From positions 1-49,772 of the forward strand of contig JACPZW010000040.1 of assembly GCA_016195265.1 (NCBI GenBank): 49,772 nucleotides of DNA, in the 5' to 3' direction. Of this stretch, positions 27,428 through 36,700 are shown in pieces (position 1 is the first letter of the stretch; every line of letters begins with the position of its first letter). The notes beneath the pieces are model-generated. The model was not told the origin of the DNA. It did not search any database and saw nothing but the letters and a program-made list of their open reading frames with translations. Origin of the DNA: Acidobacteriota bacterium. GTDB lineage: Bacteria > Acidobacteriota > Vicinamibacteria > Vicinamibacterales > CAVVIG01. The position numbers and the translations under genes were made by a program.

Positions 27428-29959
27428 ATGTTATCGGCCGTTTCGCTGGCGTTTTTCGTGTCGGGCGCCGCGGGTCTGATCTTCGAGGTCGTTTGGTTTC
27501 ATCGGGCGGGCCTGACGTTCGGCAACAGCGTCTGGGCTGCGAGCCTCGTCTTGTCCAGCTTCATGGCCGGTCTCGCGCTCGGGAACGGCTCGCTGGCGTG
27601 GCTCGGCGCGCGCCTGCGACGGCCGCTGCGCACCTACGCCACGCTCGAAGTCGTCGTCGCGGTCACGGGCCTGGCGGTCAGCACGCTGCTGCCGTCGGAA
27701 ACAGTGCTGCTCGTGCCGCTCACGCGCCTCGCGGGCGACGCGCCGTGGCTGCTCAACCTCATCCGCTTCGTGGCCGCGTTCGCCGTGCTGGTCGTGCCGG
27801 CGGCGGCAATGGGCGCAACGCTGCCGGTGCTCGCGGGCGCGATCGCGCGCACCGACGCGTTCGGCCTGGTGCTCGGACGTTTGTACGGCTGGAACACGCT
27901 CGGCGCCGTCGCGGGCGTCGTCGTCGCGGAAGTCGTGCTCGTCGATCGTTTCGGCGTGACCGGGGCCGCGTGGACCGCGGCGTTGCTCAATCTGTCCGCG
28001 GCCGGCATCGGCCTGTGGCTGTCACGCCGCGCGAACGAACGTGCTGCCGATGTGGCGATCGCCCCCGCTGCCGCGCGTCCGGCGCCCCGGTGGCTCCTCG
28101 CGTCCGCGTTTCTCGCGGGCGCGGCGCTCCTCGCGCTCGAAGTGATCTGGTTCCGGTTCCTTTCGATGTACGTCCTGACAACGACGCTCGCCGTCAGCGT
28201 CATGCTCGCAGCAGTACTCGCCGCGATCGGTCTCGGCGGCCTCGTGGCGGCGTGGTGGCTGCGGCGTGCGCCGGACGCGTCGCGGCACGCGGCGGCTGTC
28301 GCGCTGGCCGCCGGTTGCGGCGTCGTCGCGTCGTACGCGGCGTTTCAGTCGCTGACCGACGGTGCGCAGGTCGGCGAGTGGCGGCGTGTCCTCTGGTTCG
28401 CGTGCGCGCTGACGTTTCCATCATCGATGCTTTCGGGCGTGCTCTTCACGCTGCTCGGCGATGCGGTGGAACGGACGATGGGCGTCGCGACGCGCGCGGC
28501 GGCATGGCTGACACTGGCCAACACGACCGGGGCGATGTGCGGTCCGCTCCTCGCCGCGTTCGTCCTGCTGCCGACGCTCGGGATGGAGCGGAGCTTCTTC
28601 GCGCTCGCGCTCGCCTACGGCGCGATCGGCGCGCTGGCGTCACCCGTCGCGCGCCCATCGCGAATGACGTGGGCCGCCGCCGCCGCGCTCGTCATCGCGC
28701 TCGTGCCGTTTCCGTTCGGCCTCTCGACGAAGTACTTTGCGCGCGTCGTCGAGACGTACGCGGCGGACGGATCGGAAATCGTCGCCACGCGCGAAGGACC
28801 GACCGAGTCCATCCTGCTGATGCAGCAGAAGTGGCTGGGACAGCCGGTCTACTCGCGGCTCGTCACCAACGGCTTCTCGATGTCGGGCACGGCGATTTCC
28901 GGCCAGCGCTACATGCGCGACTTCGTCTACTGGCCGCTGCTGCTCCACCAATCGCCGCTCCGGCGGATCCTCGTCATCTGTTACGGCGCCGGCGTGACGG
29001 CCGGCGCGGCCGTCGACGTGCCTTCGGCCGAATCGATCGACGTCGTCGAGCTGTCGCGCGACATCGTCGCCATGAGCGATGTCATCTATCCGCCCGACGG
29101 GCGGACACGTGGGTCCGCCCCCACGAACCCACTGAACGATCCGCGGGTCCGTCTGCATGTCGAGGACGGCCGCAACTTCCTGCAGACGACGGCCGCGCGC
29201 TTCGATCTGATTACCGGCGAGCCGCCGCCGCCGCGGACGCCGGGTGCGGTCGATATCTACACGCGCGAGTACTTCCAGCTCGTCTACGACCGCCTGGCCG
29301 AGGGCGGCATGGCGACGTACTGGCTGCCGGTCGCGCGGCCGAGTCCGGGCGCCGACGTCAACACGATCGCGCGCGCGTTCTGCGACGTGTTCGGCGACTG
29401 CTCACTCTGGAACGCGACGCCGTTCGACTTCATGCTCGTCGGGACACGTCGCGCGGCGCGGCAGACGGCGGCCGGGCTCGCGGAGCCGTGGCGCATTCCG
29501 CGCCTGGCGGCGCGGATGCGCGAAGCGGGCTTCGAACAACCCGAACAAATCGGCGCCACGTTTCTTGGCGACGCGGGCTATCTGCGTGCGCTGACCGCGC
29601 CGTCGCCGCCGCTGACCGACGACTTCCCGCATCGCATCGTGCCCAGTCCGACACGGCCGTCGCTCTCCGATCCGCGCTACCGCGACGACCCCCGCGTCGT
29701 CGATCTGTTCCAGAGCGTGCTCGATCCCGTGCGCGCGCGCCGCGCGTTCGCGGCGTCGCCGTTCATCACGCGTCTCTGGCCCGCGGATCTGATCGAGAGG
29801 ACGCTGCCGTTTTTCGAAGTGCAGCGCATCATCAACCGCGCGTTGTGGGACGGCGGGCGGCCGCTGCAGCAGATCGAGGATCTGCATCTCGTGCTGACGC
29901 AGACAACGCTGCAGACGCTGCCGCTGTGGCTGCTCGGCAGCGACGCCGTCAGGCAGTAG
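27428..29959 (+). CDS. Membrane-fused spermidine-synthase-like protein, ends at in-frame TAG
   Basis: The open frame encodes 843 residues. The first ~440 are membrane helices of the fused-transporter type found in acidobacterial SpeE relatives (LAFFVSGAAGLIFEVVWFHR opening, MGATLPVLAGAI, GRLYGWNTLGAVAGV). A Rossmann methyltransferase/spermidine-synthase domain follows: ICYGAGVTAGAAVD at about 518-531, DVVELSRDIV at about 539-548 and HVEDGRNFL at about 577-585. The frame stops at TAG (29957-29959) after GSDAVRQ, but the same frame continues with family-like sequence to 30238. Whether it makes polyamines is unknown; many such fusions lack a proven reaction. A GTGG-headed hairpin is read in frame at residues 558-566. 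Confidence 0.85.
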   Translation: MLSAVSLAFFVSGAAGLIFEVVWFHRAGLTFGNSVWAASLVLSSFMAGLALGNGSLAWLGARLRRPLRTYATLEVVVAVTGLAVSTLLPSETVLLVPLTRLAGDAPWLLNLIRFVAAFAVLVVPAAAMGATLPVLAGAIARTDAFGLVLGRLYGWNTLGAVAGVVVAEVVLVDRFGVTGAAWTAALLNLSAAGIGLWLSRRANERAADVAIAPAAARPAPRWLLASAFLAGAALLALEVIWFRFLSMYVLTTTLAVSVMLAAVLAAIGLGGLVAAWWLRRAPDASRHAAAVALAAGCGVVASYAAFQSLTDGAQVGEWRRVLWFACALTFPSSMLSGVLFTLLGDAVERTMGVATRAAAWLTLANTTGAMCGPLLAAFVLLPTLGMERSFFALALAYGAIGALASPVARPSRMTWAAAAALVIALVPFPFGLSTKYFARVVETYAADGSEIVATREGPTESILLMQQKWLGQPVYSRLVTNGFSMSGTAISGQRYMRDFVYWPLLLHQSPLRRILVICYGAGVTAGAAVDVPSAESIDVVELSRDIVAMSDVIYPPDGRTRGSAPTNPLNDPRVRLHVEDGRNFLQTTAARFDLITGEPPPPRTPGAVDIYTREYFQLVYDRLAEGGMATYWLPVARPSPGADVNTIARAFCDVFGDCSLWNATPFDFMLVGTRRAARQTAAGLAEPWRIPRLAARMREAGFEQPEQIGATFLGDAGYLRALTAPSPPLTDDFPHRIVPSPTRPSLSDPRYRDDPRVVDLFQSVLDPVRARRAFAASPFITRLWPADLIERTLPFFEVQRIINRALWDGGRPLQQIEDLHLVLTQTTLQTLPLWLLGSDAVRQ
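29099..29124 (-). repeat. GTGG-headed REP-like hairpin inside the spermidine-synthase-like gene
   Basis: On the minus strand GTGG (29124-29121) is followed by GGGCGGAC, a six-base loop and GTCCGCCC, a perfect 8-bp stem (29113-29120 with 29099-29106). The REP signature allows GTAG or GTGG heads. The stem sequence differs from the GTAG family in this window. Confidence 0.6.
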
Positions 29960-30238
29960 ATTGCCGAGTCGAGCGCCGAGCGCACCGGTCCGACCGAGTA
30001 CGCGCGCGGCGTGCGCGCGCTGTCGGCGCGCGACTACCGTCGCGCAGCGGCATTCTTCTCGGAGGCTGAGCGGCGCGGCATGCCGGGGCCGACGGTGCGA
30101 CCGCTCCTGGTGTACGCGTTATGTCTGGCCGGTGATCTGGACACCGCCCGCCAGCTCGCGCGCGGCGCTCCCGCGCGCGACGCGGACGAGCAGCATTTGT
30201 GGATCTGGATGAACAGAACCTTCCGGGTTCAGGGTTAA
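29960..30238 (+). pseudogene. C-terminal TPR-like tail separated by a premature TAG
   Basis: This is in the same frame as the preceding gene, directly after its TAG. It reads IAESSAERTGPTEYARGVRALSARDYRRAAAFF, then a second helical pair (RPLLVYALCLAGDLDTARQLA), which resembles TPR tails that end this protein family. A single CAG-to-TAG change would explain the break. If translated alone it could only begin at an internal GTG or ATG, such as ATG at 30080. The natural stop TAA (30236-30238) lies inside a heptamer array. Confidence 0.7.
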
Positions 30239-30301
30239 GGGTTCAGAGTTCTTGGTTCTCAGTTCTTGGTTCTCAGTTTTCAGTTTTCAGTTTTCAGTTT
30301 A
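30225..30301. repeat. Heptamer array, eleven units, spanning a convergent gene junction
   Basis: Eleven 7-base units run in one phase: GGGTTCA, GGGTTAA, GGGTTCA, GAGTTCT, TGGTTCT, CAGTTCT, TGGTTCT, three CAGTTTT and CAGTTTA. The stop of the left gene (TAA at 30236-30238) and of the right gene (TTA at 30299-30301) both lie inside it. Confidence 0.95.
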
Positions 30302-31012
30302 CTGACGGTTGTACCTGATGCCCGCTTCCTGGGCTTTTTCGATCGCAATCACCATCGCCGGCACGATGGTCACGCCCGGCAACAGATTGGCGCCGAGCTC
30401 CTTGTTGATGTCCGCCATCTTGCCTTTGCCTCTGGCTTCGAGCTCGAGACACCACGCGCCGAACGCGTTGTTGCAGAGCAGGAACTTCGTGCCCATCTTC
30501 TGCAGGTTCGCGATGCCGATCGCCGGCACGGCGTCCGCCAGCGCGGGAATCGGCGGCGACTGAATTGCCTGCATCACCAGGTGCAGATCGTTCTTCGTCG
30601 GTTCGTTGAACACGTTCCGCGTGTAGAACTTCCCCGTTGAGTCCTTGAGCCCCAGGTACGCGCCGAGCCGGTACTTCGTCCACATCGCGTCGTTGAACGC
30701 GAGCGCAATGCTCGACTGGGTGCCCAGGCTGTAGAACGTGCCGACGGCGCCCGCCTGGCCCGCTCCAACCTTGTACGCCTCGTTATAGGTGTTGAGGTAG
30801 TTGAGGATGTGCAGCAGCGGCATGCCGTTCTTGTGCTGCGGGAAATCGAACAGGCAGCGGTGCGTGCCCTTGACCTCTTTCATCCAGTCATCGGGTCCCG
30901 CCATCTGAGCGACCGCGACGCGCGGCAGGCCGAGCGGGAGACTGGCGGCCGCTGCCGCCGCGATCATCCGGCCGAGAAAACTGCGACGATGTGTCGGCTC
31001 TCCTGACTGCAT
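30299..31012 (-). CDS. Tat-exported DsrE-like hypothetical protein
   Basis: A 237-residue protein. THRRSFLGRMIAAAAAASLP looks like a twin-arginine signal. The mature part (LLHILNYLNTYNEAYKV, SIALAFNDAMWTKYRLGAYL, FLLCNNAFGAW, LLPGVTIVPAMVIAIEKAQE) matches the pattern of DsrE/DsrF-like exported proteins in Acidobacteriota: a Rossmann-like alternation with one Cys in the FLLCNNA strand. The role is unknown. The stop codon is formed by the last heptamer of the array. The next gene upstream on this strand is a Tat esterase whose stop is at 31073, 60 bp away. Confidence 0.75.
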   Translation of the reverse strand: MQSGEPTHRRSFLGRMIAAAAAASLPLGLPRVAVAQMAGPDDWMKEVKGTHRCLFDFPQHKNGMPLLHILNYLNTYNEAYKVGAGQAGAVGTFYSLGTQSSIALAFNDAMWTKYRLGAYLGLKDSTGKFYTRNVFNEPTKNDLHLVMQAIQSPPIPALADAVPAIGIANLQKMGTKFLLCNNAFGAWCLELEARGKGKMADINKELGANLLPGVTIVPAMVIAIEKAQEAGIRYNRQ

Positions 31013-31072
31013 ACGCCCTCCTCGTATGAACGGACTCTGGTTCGTGCGAGTCCACTGCGCTGGGGTAGACCA

Positions 31073-32677
31073 TTAGAACATCGGGAGGCGCGCCAGCGCC
31101 ACCAGCGCGAGCCGCTCTTCCCGATCCGGGTCGTTCGCCAGTGTCCACACATTATTAATGTGCATGGTGGACCGCTCGGTGGCGTTGTAGGCCGGCCATT
31201 TCGGGATGCCGGGGTGGCTCGGGTTGCCCGTCCGCGCGAACGCGAGCCACGCGCCGCTGACTTTGTCCGCGAGCGGCTGGAGTTCCGGACCGGTGCCGAC
31301 CATCTCCGGCAGCTGCCAGTGGTTCTGCATCGCGAACGGAATCTCGATGCAGTGCGGCGACAGACGGCGTCCGCCTTCGACCGGCGTCCTCCAGCGAATC
31401 TGATACAGAAACGCCGGCGCGCGGCGCTGCGCGGCCTTGCGCTCGGCCTGAATATGCGCGTTGATCGGGAACGCCGAGATCGTGAAGTAGATCTCGCTCG
31501 GCGTCGCCTTCGGCCGGCTCTTCTTAAACAGATCGTAGACGCGATCGCCGTCGCCGGCGAGCCGCTCCGTGAGTCGCGCGCGGACCGCGGCTTCGTCGAG
31601 CGACAGCAGCTCAGGCGGCGCGAAGTACGAGCCTTCGGTTTCGGTGGTCCCGATGATCAACGGCACGTCTGCCGAGACCTCGGGCGCGTTGGGATCGAAG
31701 GGATCGCGCGGCAGCGAATGGCCGTCGACGACCGGGCCGAACCGCGTGCCGGTGCCCATCGCCGCAAGCAGCTTGGGAAGCGGTACCTGCTGCAGTTCGG
31801 CGACTTGCGTCGGCTTGAGACCGAGCCGGCCGGCCACCTGATCGGTCGTCTTCTGCGCTTCGTCGCGCGTCATCTGCTTCAGCGTCGATCCGCTCTCGAC
31901 GATCGCTTTGTGGAAGAGACCCTTCGCGGACGGCATCGCGAGCAGCGTGCTGACTTTTCCGCCGCCGCCGGACTGCCCGAAGATCGTCACGTTCCCCGGG
32001 TCGCCGCCGAACTGCGCGATGTTGTCGCGCACCCACTGCAGCGACGCGACGATGTCGAGCATGCCGACGTTGCCCGAATCGGCGAAGTCAGCGCCGACGG
32101 CGCCGAGATACAGATGTCCGTTGACGGCGAGCCGGTGGTTGATGCAGACGACCACGACGTCGCCCACGCGCGAGAGGTTCGCGCCGTCGTACCCGAGCGA
32201 CGATCCGGATCCGTAGGTGTACCCGCCGCCGTGAATCCACATCATCACGGGACGCTTGCGGCCGTCGTTGACACCTGTTGAGAACACGTTCAGGGCGAGA
32301 CAGTCTTCGCCCTGCGCGGCATATCCGCGCAGGCCCGCGCCGATCGCGGCGGGCGGCGGCGCGACCTGCGGCGATGAATGGCCGTTCTGGAAGGCATCGC
32401 GCACGCCGGTCCACGGCTCGGCCTTGCGCGGCGCCATGAAGCGATTCGCGCCCGAGGTCGGCGCGCCGTACGGAATCCCGCGATAGACGTGGACGCCGTT
32501 GCTGACGACGCCTCGGACTTTGCCACCGGTCGTGTCGACGACAGCCGACATCGAGGACGACTCGGCGGCGGCCTCAGCCGTACGCGTCGCGAACGCCGGC
32601 AGCGCCGCAAACGCGGTGCCGAACAACGAGGACTTGAGAATCTGGCGCCGGCTGACGTCGAAATGTCTGTTCGCCAT
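31073..32677 (-). CDS. Tat-exported type B carboxylesterase
   Basis: About 534 residues of the carboxylesterase/lipase family. The Tat-like signal is DVSRRQILKSSLFGTAFAAL. The oxyanion region is MMWIHGGGYTYGSG, the nucleophile elbow is FGQSGGGGK (Gln where Glu is more common), and the catalytic His is in SPHCIEIPFAM. EDCLALNVF and NVTIFGQS are family hallmarks. It should hydrolyse carboxylic esters in the periplasm. The ATG at 32677 follows GAGGAG and is preferred to the upstream in-frame start at 32863, which would read through a REP hairpin and into the reductase gene. Confidence 0.92.
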   Translation of the reverse strand: MANRHFDVSRRQILKSSLFGTAFAALPAFATRTAEAAAESSSMSAVVDTTGGKVRGVVSNGVHVYRGIPYGAPTSGANRFMAPRKAEPWTGVRDAFQNGHSSPQVAPPPAAIGAGLRGYAAQGEDCLALNVFSTGVNDGRKRPVMMWIHGGGYTYGSGSSLGYDGANLSRVGDVVVVCINHRLAVNGHLYLGAVGADFADSGNVGMLDIVASLQWVRDNIAQFGGDPGNVTIFGQSGGGGKVSTLLAMPSAKGLFHKAIVESGSTLKQMTRDEAQKTTDQVAGRLGLKPTQVAELQQVPLPKLLAAMGTGTRFGPVVDGHSLPRDPFDPNAPEVSADVPLIIGTTETEGSYFAPPELLSLDEAAVRARLTERLAGDGDRVYDLFKKSRPKATPSEIYFTISAFPINAHIQAERKAAQRRAPAFLYQIRWRTPVEGGRRLSPHCIEIPFAMQNHWQLPEMVGTGPELQPLADKVSGAWLAFARTGNPSHPGIPKWPAYNATERSTMHINNVWTLANDPDREERLALVALARLPMF

Positions 32678-32695
32678 GGAGCTCCTCGTCGTTCC

Positions 32696-32721
32696 GGCGG
32701 GTCCGAAAGGACCCGCCCTAC
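32696..32721 (-). repeat. Single REP unit, intergenic
   Basis: On the minus strand GTAG (32721-32718) heads a perfect 9-bp stem (32709-32717 with 32696-32704, loop of four). It lies in the 47-bp gap between the reductase stop and the esterase start. It is identical in both stems to the right-hand unit at 938-963. Confidence 0.9.
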
Positions 32722-32724
32722 GTG

Positions 32725-33708
32725 TTACATCTTCACGACAAACCGGCCGCGCGCGTCGCCCTTCAACAGCGTCGCAAACGCGTTCGGCAACCCGCTCATC
32801 CCGATCTCCCGCGCCATCGTTTTTAGTGCGGCCGGCTTCATGTCCGTCGCCAGACGGCGCCACACCTCACGGCGCGCGGCCGCCGGACACATCACCGAGT
32901 CGATCCCGAGCAGCTTCGTGCCGCGCAGGATAAACGGCAGGACGGTCGTGTGCAACTCGGTCCCGCCCGTGAGTCCCGAGCAGGCGATGGCGCCCTTGTA
33001 CATCATCGTCCGCGTCAGCCACGCCAGCGTCTCGCCGCCGACCGGATCAACGGCTCCGGCCCACATCGCCTTCTCGAGCGGACGCGTGCCCATCTGGAGC
33101 GTCGTGCGCGAGATCACGTCGGCCGCACCGAGCGATCGCAGGTAGTCGTGCTCCGCATCCTTGCCCGTAAGCGCGGTCACCGTGTAGCCGAGCGCCGCAA
33201 GCAACTGCACAGCGATGCTGCCGACACCGCCCGTGGCGCCGGTGACGATCACCGGTCCGTTCGCAGGCGCGAGGCCGTTGCGTTCCAGTTCGACGACCGA
33301 AAGCGCGGCCGTGAAACCCGCGGTGCCGATGGCCATGACGTCGAACAGCGTCAGGCCCGGCGGGACGGCCACGACCCAGTCGGCGGGAACGCGCACGTAC
33401 TCCGCGTAACCGCCATCGTGCGCGACGCCGAGGTCGTAGCCCGTGACAAGAACCGGATCGCCGCTCCTGAAGCGCGCGTCGCTGCTCGAGACGACGGTTC
33501 CGGACACGTCGATGCCGCCGACGAGCGGGAACCGTCGCACGATCTTCCCGGCGCCCGTGCCCGCGAGCGCGTCTTTGTAGTTGACGCTCGAGTAGGCGGC
33601 CTTGATGACGACGGCGCCTTCGCTCAGATCGTCCAGCGAAAGCGGCACGATGCGGCCACTGATCTTCCCGCCCTCGTCGAACACACGGAATGCGCTAAAC
33701 GGCGCCAC
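32725..33708 (-). CDS. AcuI/YhdH-type zinc-free medium-chain reductase (acrylyl-CoA reductase-like)
   Basis: A 327-residue medium-chain dehydrogenase/reductase. N-terminal blocks are SSVNYKDALAGTG and FPLVGGIDVSGTVVSS. The NADPH loop is VTGATGGVGSIAVQLLAALGY, and the C-terminus has TMMYKGAIACSGLTGG and ILRGTKLLGIDSVMCP, as in AcuI/YhdH proteins that reduce acrylyl-CoA or related enoyl compounds with NADPH. The length matches the family when started at GTG 33708; the longer frame upstream overlaps the TonB receptor gene. It lies between that receptor and the esterase on the same strand. Confidence 0.92.
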   Translation of the reverse strand: MAPFSAFRVFDEGGKISGRIVPLSLDDLSEGAVVIKAAYSSVNYKDALAGTGAGKIVRRFPLVGGIDVSGTVVSSSDARFRSGDPVLVTGYDLGVAHDGGYAEYVRVPADWVVAVPPGLTLFDVMAIGTAGFTAALSVVELERNGLAPANGPVIVTGATGGVGSIAVQLLAALGYTVTALTGKDAEHDYLRSLGAADVISRTTLQMGTRPLEKAMWAGAVDPVGGETLAWLTRTMMYKGAIACSGLTGGTELHTTVLPFILRGTKLLGIDSVMCPAAARREVWRRLATDMKPAALKTMAREIGMSGLPNAFATLLKGDARGRFVVKM

Positions 33709-33711
33709 GGC

Positions 33712-33732
33712 TGAACCTCGAACCCTGAACCC
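33712..33732. repeat. Heptamer repeat (TGAACCC type, three copies)
   Basis: TGAACCT, CGAACCC and TGAACCC run in phase. On the minus strand they are GGGTTCA-type units, the same family as the left part of the array at 30225. The last base belongs to the TAG stop of the TonB receptor. Confidence 0.8.
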
Positions 33733-36700
33733 TAGAAGTCGACCTGCACTCCGATCTTCGCCAGCCGGCCCTGCAGAATCGCCGTCGGCGACAGCCACGC
33801 CGTGCCGTACGTCGTGTTCAGCGAGAGGATCGCGCTCGAGTTCAGCATGTTGAACAGATCCAGCGACGCCTGAATGCGCGAGCGCTGCACCTTGAACATC
33901 TTGCCGACCCGGACGTCCATCTGCGTCACGCGATCGCCGTACTGCGTGCCCGGCGCGATGAGCTGCGTCGTCGCCGTGCCGAGGCCTAGCGCGCGGCCGA
34001 GGCCCGTGACCTGCGCGCTCGTGACCGTGTAGCGCGCGAGAATCTGCGGCCCCGGACGGTTCTGCAGCGTCGCGCTCGCGGTCAGCCCGAACCACGGCAG
34101 CGGGTAGCTCGCGAACCCTTTCACGTCCGCCTGGAACGGCGGCTCGACGCGACAGTACAGCGTGCTCGGTGTACCCAGGCCGGCGGCGTTGGCGAGCGTG
34201 CCCGCGGTCGACGTCGTGACGCCGGCGACCGGCGCGTAGGTCACGCTCGCCTGGCCCGCGACCGCGCAGTTGTCGGTCACTTCATGTCCGATGCTCGCGC
34301 CGCCGGAGACGAAGCCGCCGCGCGGCAGCCGGGCGTTCGCGTTGAAGTCATAGCCGGTGTACACGTCGCTGACGTCGCCGAAGGTGCTGGCGGGCTGGAC
34401 AACGTAGAACGGCGACGTGGTGAACGTGGTCGGATTCTGATCCATGAAGCCGCAGATCGCATTGCCGCCGCCGTTCGGGAGCCGCAGGTCGGACGGCGCC
34501 GTCACGCAGAACTGGCCGTAGGACGTCGCCGGCGGACGGGCCGTGTCCTGGGCCGCGATGAAGTTGCCGAACGAATGGCGCGTGAACTGGAAGTCCACGG
34601 CGACGCGCGGCAGCACCTGATGCTGAAGGCCGGCGGAGAACTCCTGATCGTTGGGACGGACGCCGAAGCCGCTCGTGATCGACGGATCGTAGCGCGCGGC
34701 GACGTTGAGCGACCCAAGCGGCGCATTGAGCAGGCCGCACGTATCGCCGCCCGGCACGGTCTGCGCGGCCGGGTTCGTGAGATCGCAGTCCGGCTTGAAG
34801 TTGCCGTTCGTGTCAGTCCACGACCGCGAGGCGCTGTTGATCGATGTGTTCACGCGGTTGTTCAGCGTCGCCATGTTCGTCGATTCGCTGGCAATGTACT
34901 TGCCGTAGTTCGCGCGGACCACCGTCTTCCCGTTCCCGAACAGGTCGTACGTCGCGCCGGCTCGCGGCGAGAGGTCCTTCCAGTTCGGCACGTCGTCGAT
35001 CCCGTCGTACTGGCGGGCAGCGACGAACGGAATCGCGGCCAGGCTCTGCACCGGCACCTTCGCGTTGTGATAGTCGAAGCGGAGGCCGAGATTCAGCGTG
35101 AGCCGATCGACGGTCCAGCGATCCTGCGCGTACAGGCCGAGCGCGGAGTTCAGACGCTCGGTGTCGATGAGCGGCCGCGCGTACTCGGTGATCGTCGTCG
35201 GGATGCCGCGGAGGAACGTCCACGCCTGCGACTGGTTCGTCTCGTACCGGTAGTTGCGCGTGCCCCACATGTCGGTCATGCCCACCTTGAACGCGTGGCT
35301 GCCGGTCACGTAGTTCGCCGCGAAGCGCATGTTGTACTGATGATTGGCTGCCGTCGTGAAGACGTTGGCCGCGCCGTACACGATACCCAGCGCCGACTCG
35401 GTCTTCGAGACGACCGCGTCGGGACCGAGGCCGTTCACGTTGTACGGCTCGGGTCCGAAGATCCACGTCTCGTTGTAGAACGTGAAGCCGCTTTCGAGGA
35501 GCAGCCGGTTCGTCAGCGGATTCGTCCAGCTCGACTGCAGCAGGTACTCGGGACTGTGCGTGAAGTACACGCCGGCCTCGGGCGAGGTCGTCGCGCTGCA
35601 ATTGTTGCAGTCCACGAGCCGCTGGTTGACGTGCCCGAAGAACGTGATCTTGTTCTTCTGCGACGCCTGCCACGTGAGGTTCAGCGTCTCGCCGCGCGAC
35701 CACGTGTCGCCGCCCACCGCCTGATTGTTCAGATCCTGCGAGTTCGTCACGATCGTCGTCGGATGGAACGCGTCCCCGTAGGAACATCCGGCCGCGGTCG
35801 CGCAGTACTGCGGCGCGCCCGGCCGCAGGTTGGTGAACATGCCGGCGAGGTAACTCTGCGCGCCGTTGTAGCGGACGCCGCCGAGGAACCAGAGCTTGTC
35901 CGGCACGATCGGCCCGCCGACGACGGGGTTGAGATCCCAGAGCTTCTTCACCCTGTTGACGGCCTTCAGCCCCGCTGTCACAAGGTCCGACGAGAGGTTG
36001 TCGCTCTGCATCGAAGCGTTCGCGAAGTTGCTGAAGAAGTAGCCCCGGTACGTGTTGCCGCCCTCTTTCGGAATGATGTTCGTCAGCACGCCGCTCGACC
36101 GCGACTCGGCCGCCAGCCCGCTCGTCGTCACCGTCATTTCCTGCACGGTGCCGGTGTTCACCACGAGCGTTGTGTTGTAGCCGCCGCCCGTGTTGTTCAT
36201 GTTGTTGAACGGCATGCCGTTCATGACGAGCGGCATCTGATCCGACCGGCTGCCGTGGACCGACAGGGTCTGATAGCGGTCGCCGCCGGTGCCGCCGACG
36301 TCCTGCGAGGCGAGCGCGATCGACACGCCGGGCACGAGCACGCTGAGGTTCTGGAAGCTGCGTCCCGTCGGGAGGTTGTCGATGACGTCGTGCGTCATCG
36401 ACTTGCGCTGCGTGACACTCTGCGTGTCGATGAGCGGGCTCTCGCCGCTGACCGTCACGGTCTCCTCGACCGAGCCGACGCGCATGTCCGCGCTGACGGT
36501 CGCGGTGAAGTCCGACGTCAGCACGATACCGTCGCGCTTGTAGGCGTTGAAGCCGGGCAGCGTGAAGGTCACGGTGTACGCGCCGGGCGAGAGATCAACG
36601 ATCTTGTACTGGCCCTGGCCGTCGGTGACGACGCTGCGGACCTTCTCGATCAGCGCGGGACTCGACGCTTCGACCGTGACGCCGGGCAGCACCGCGCCCG

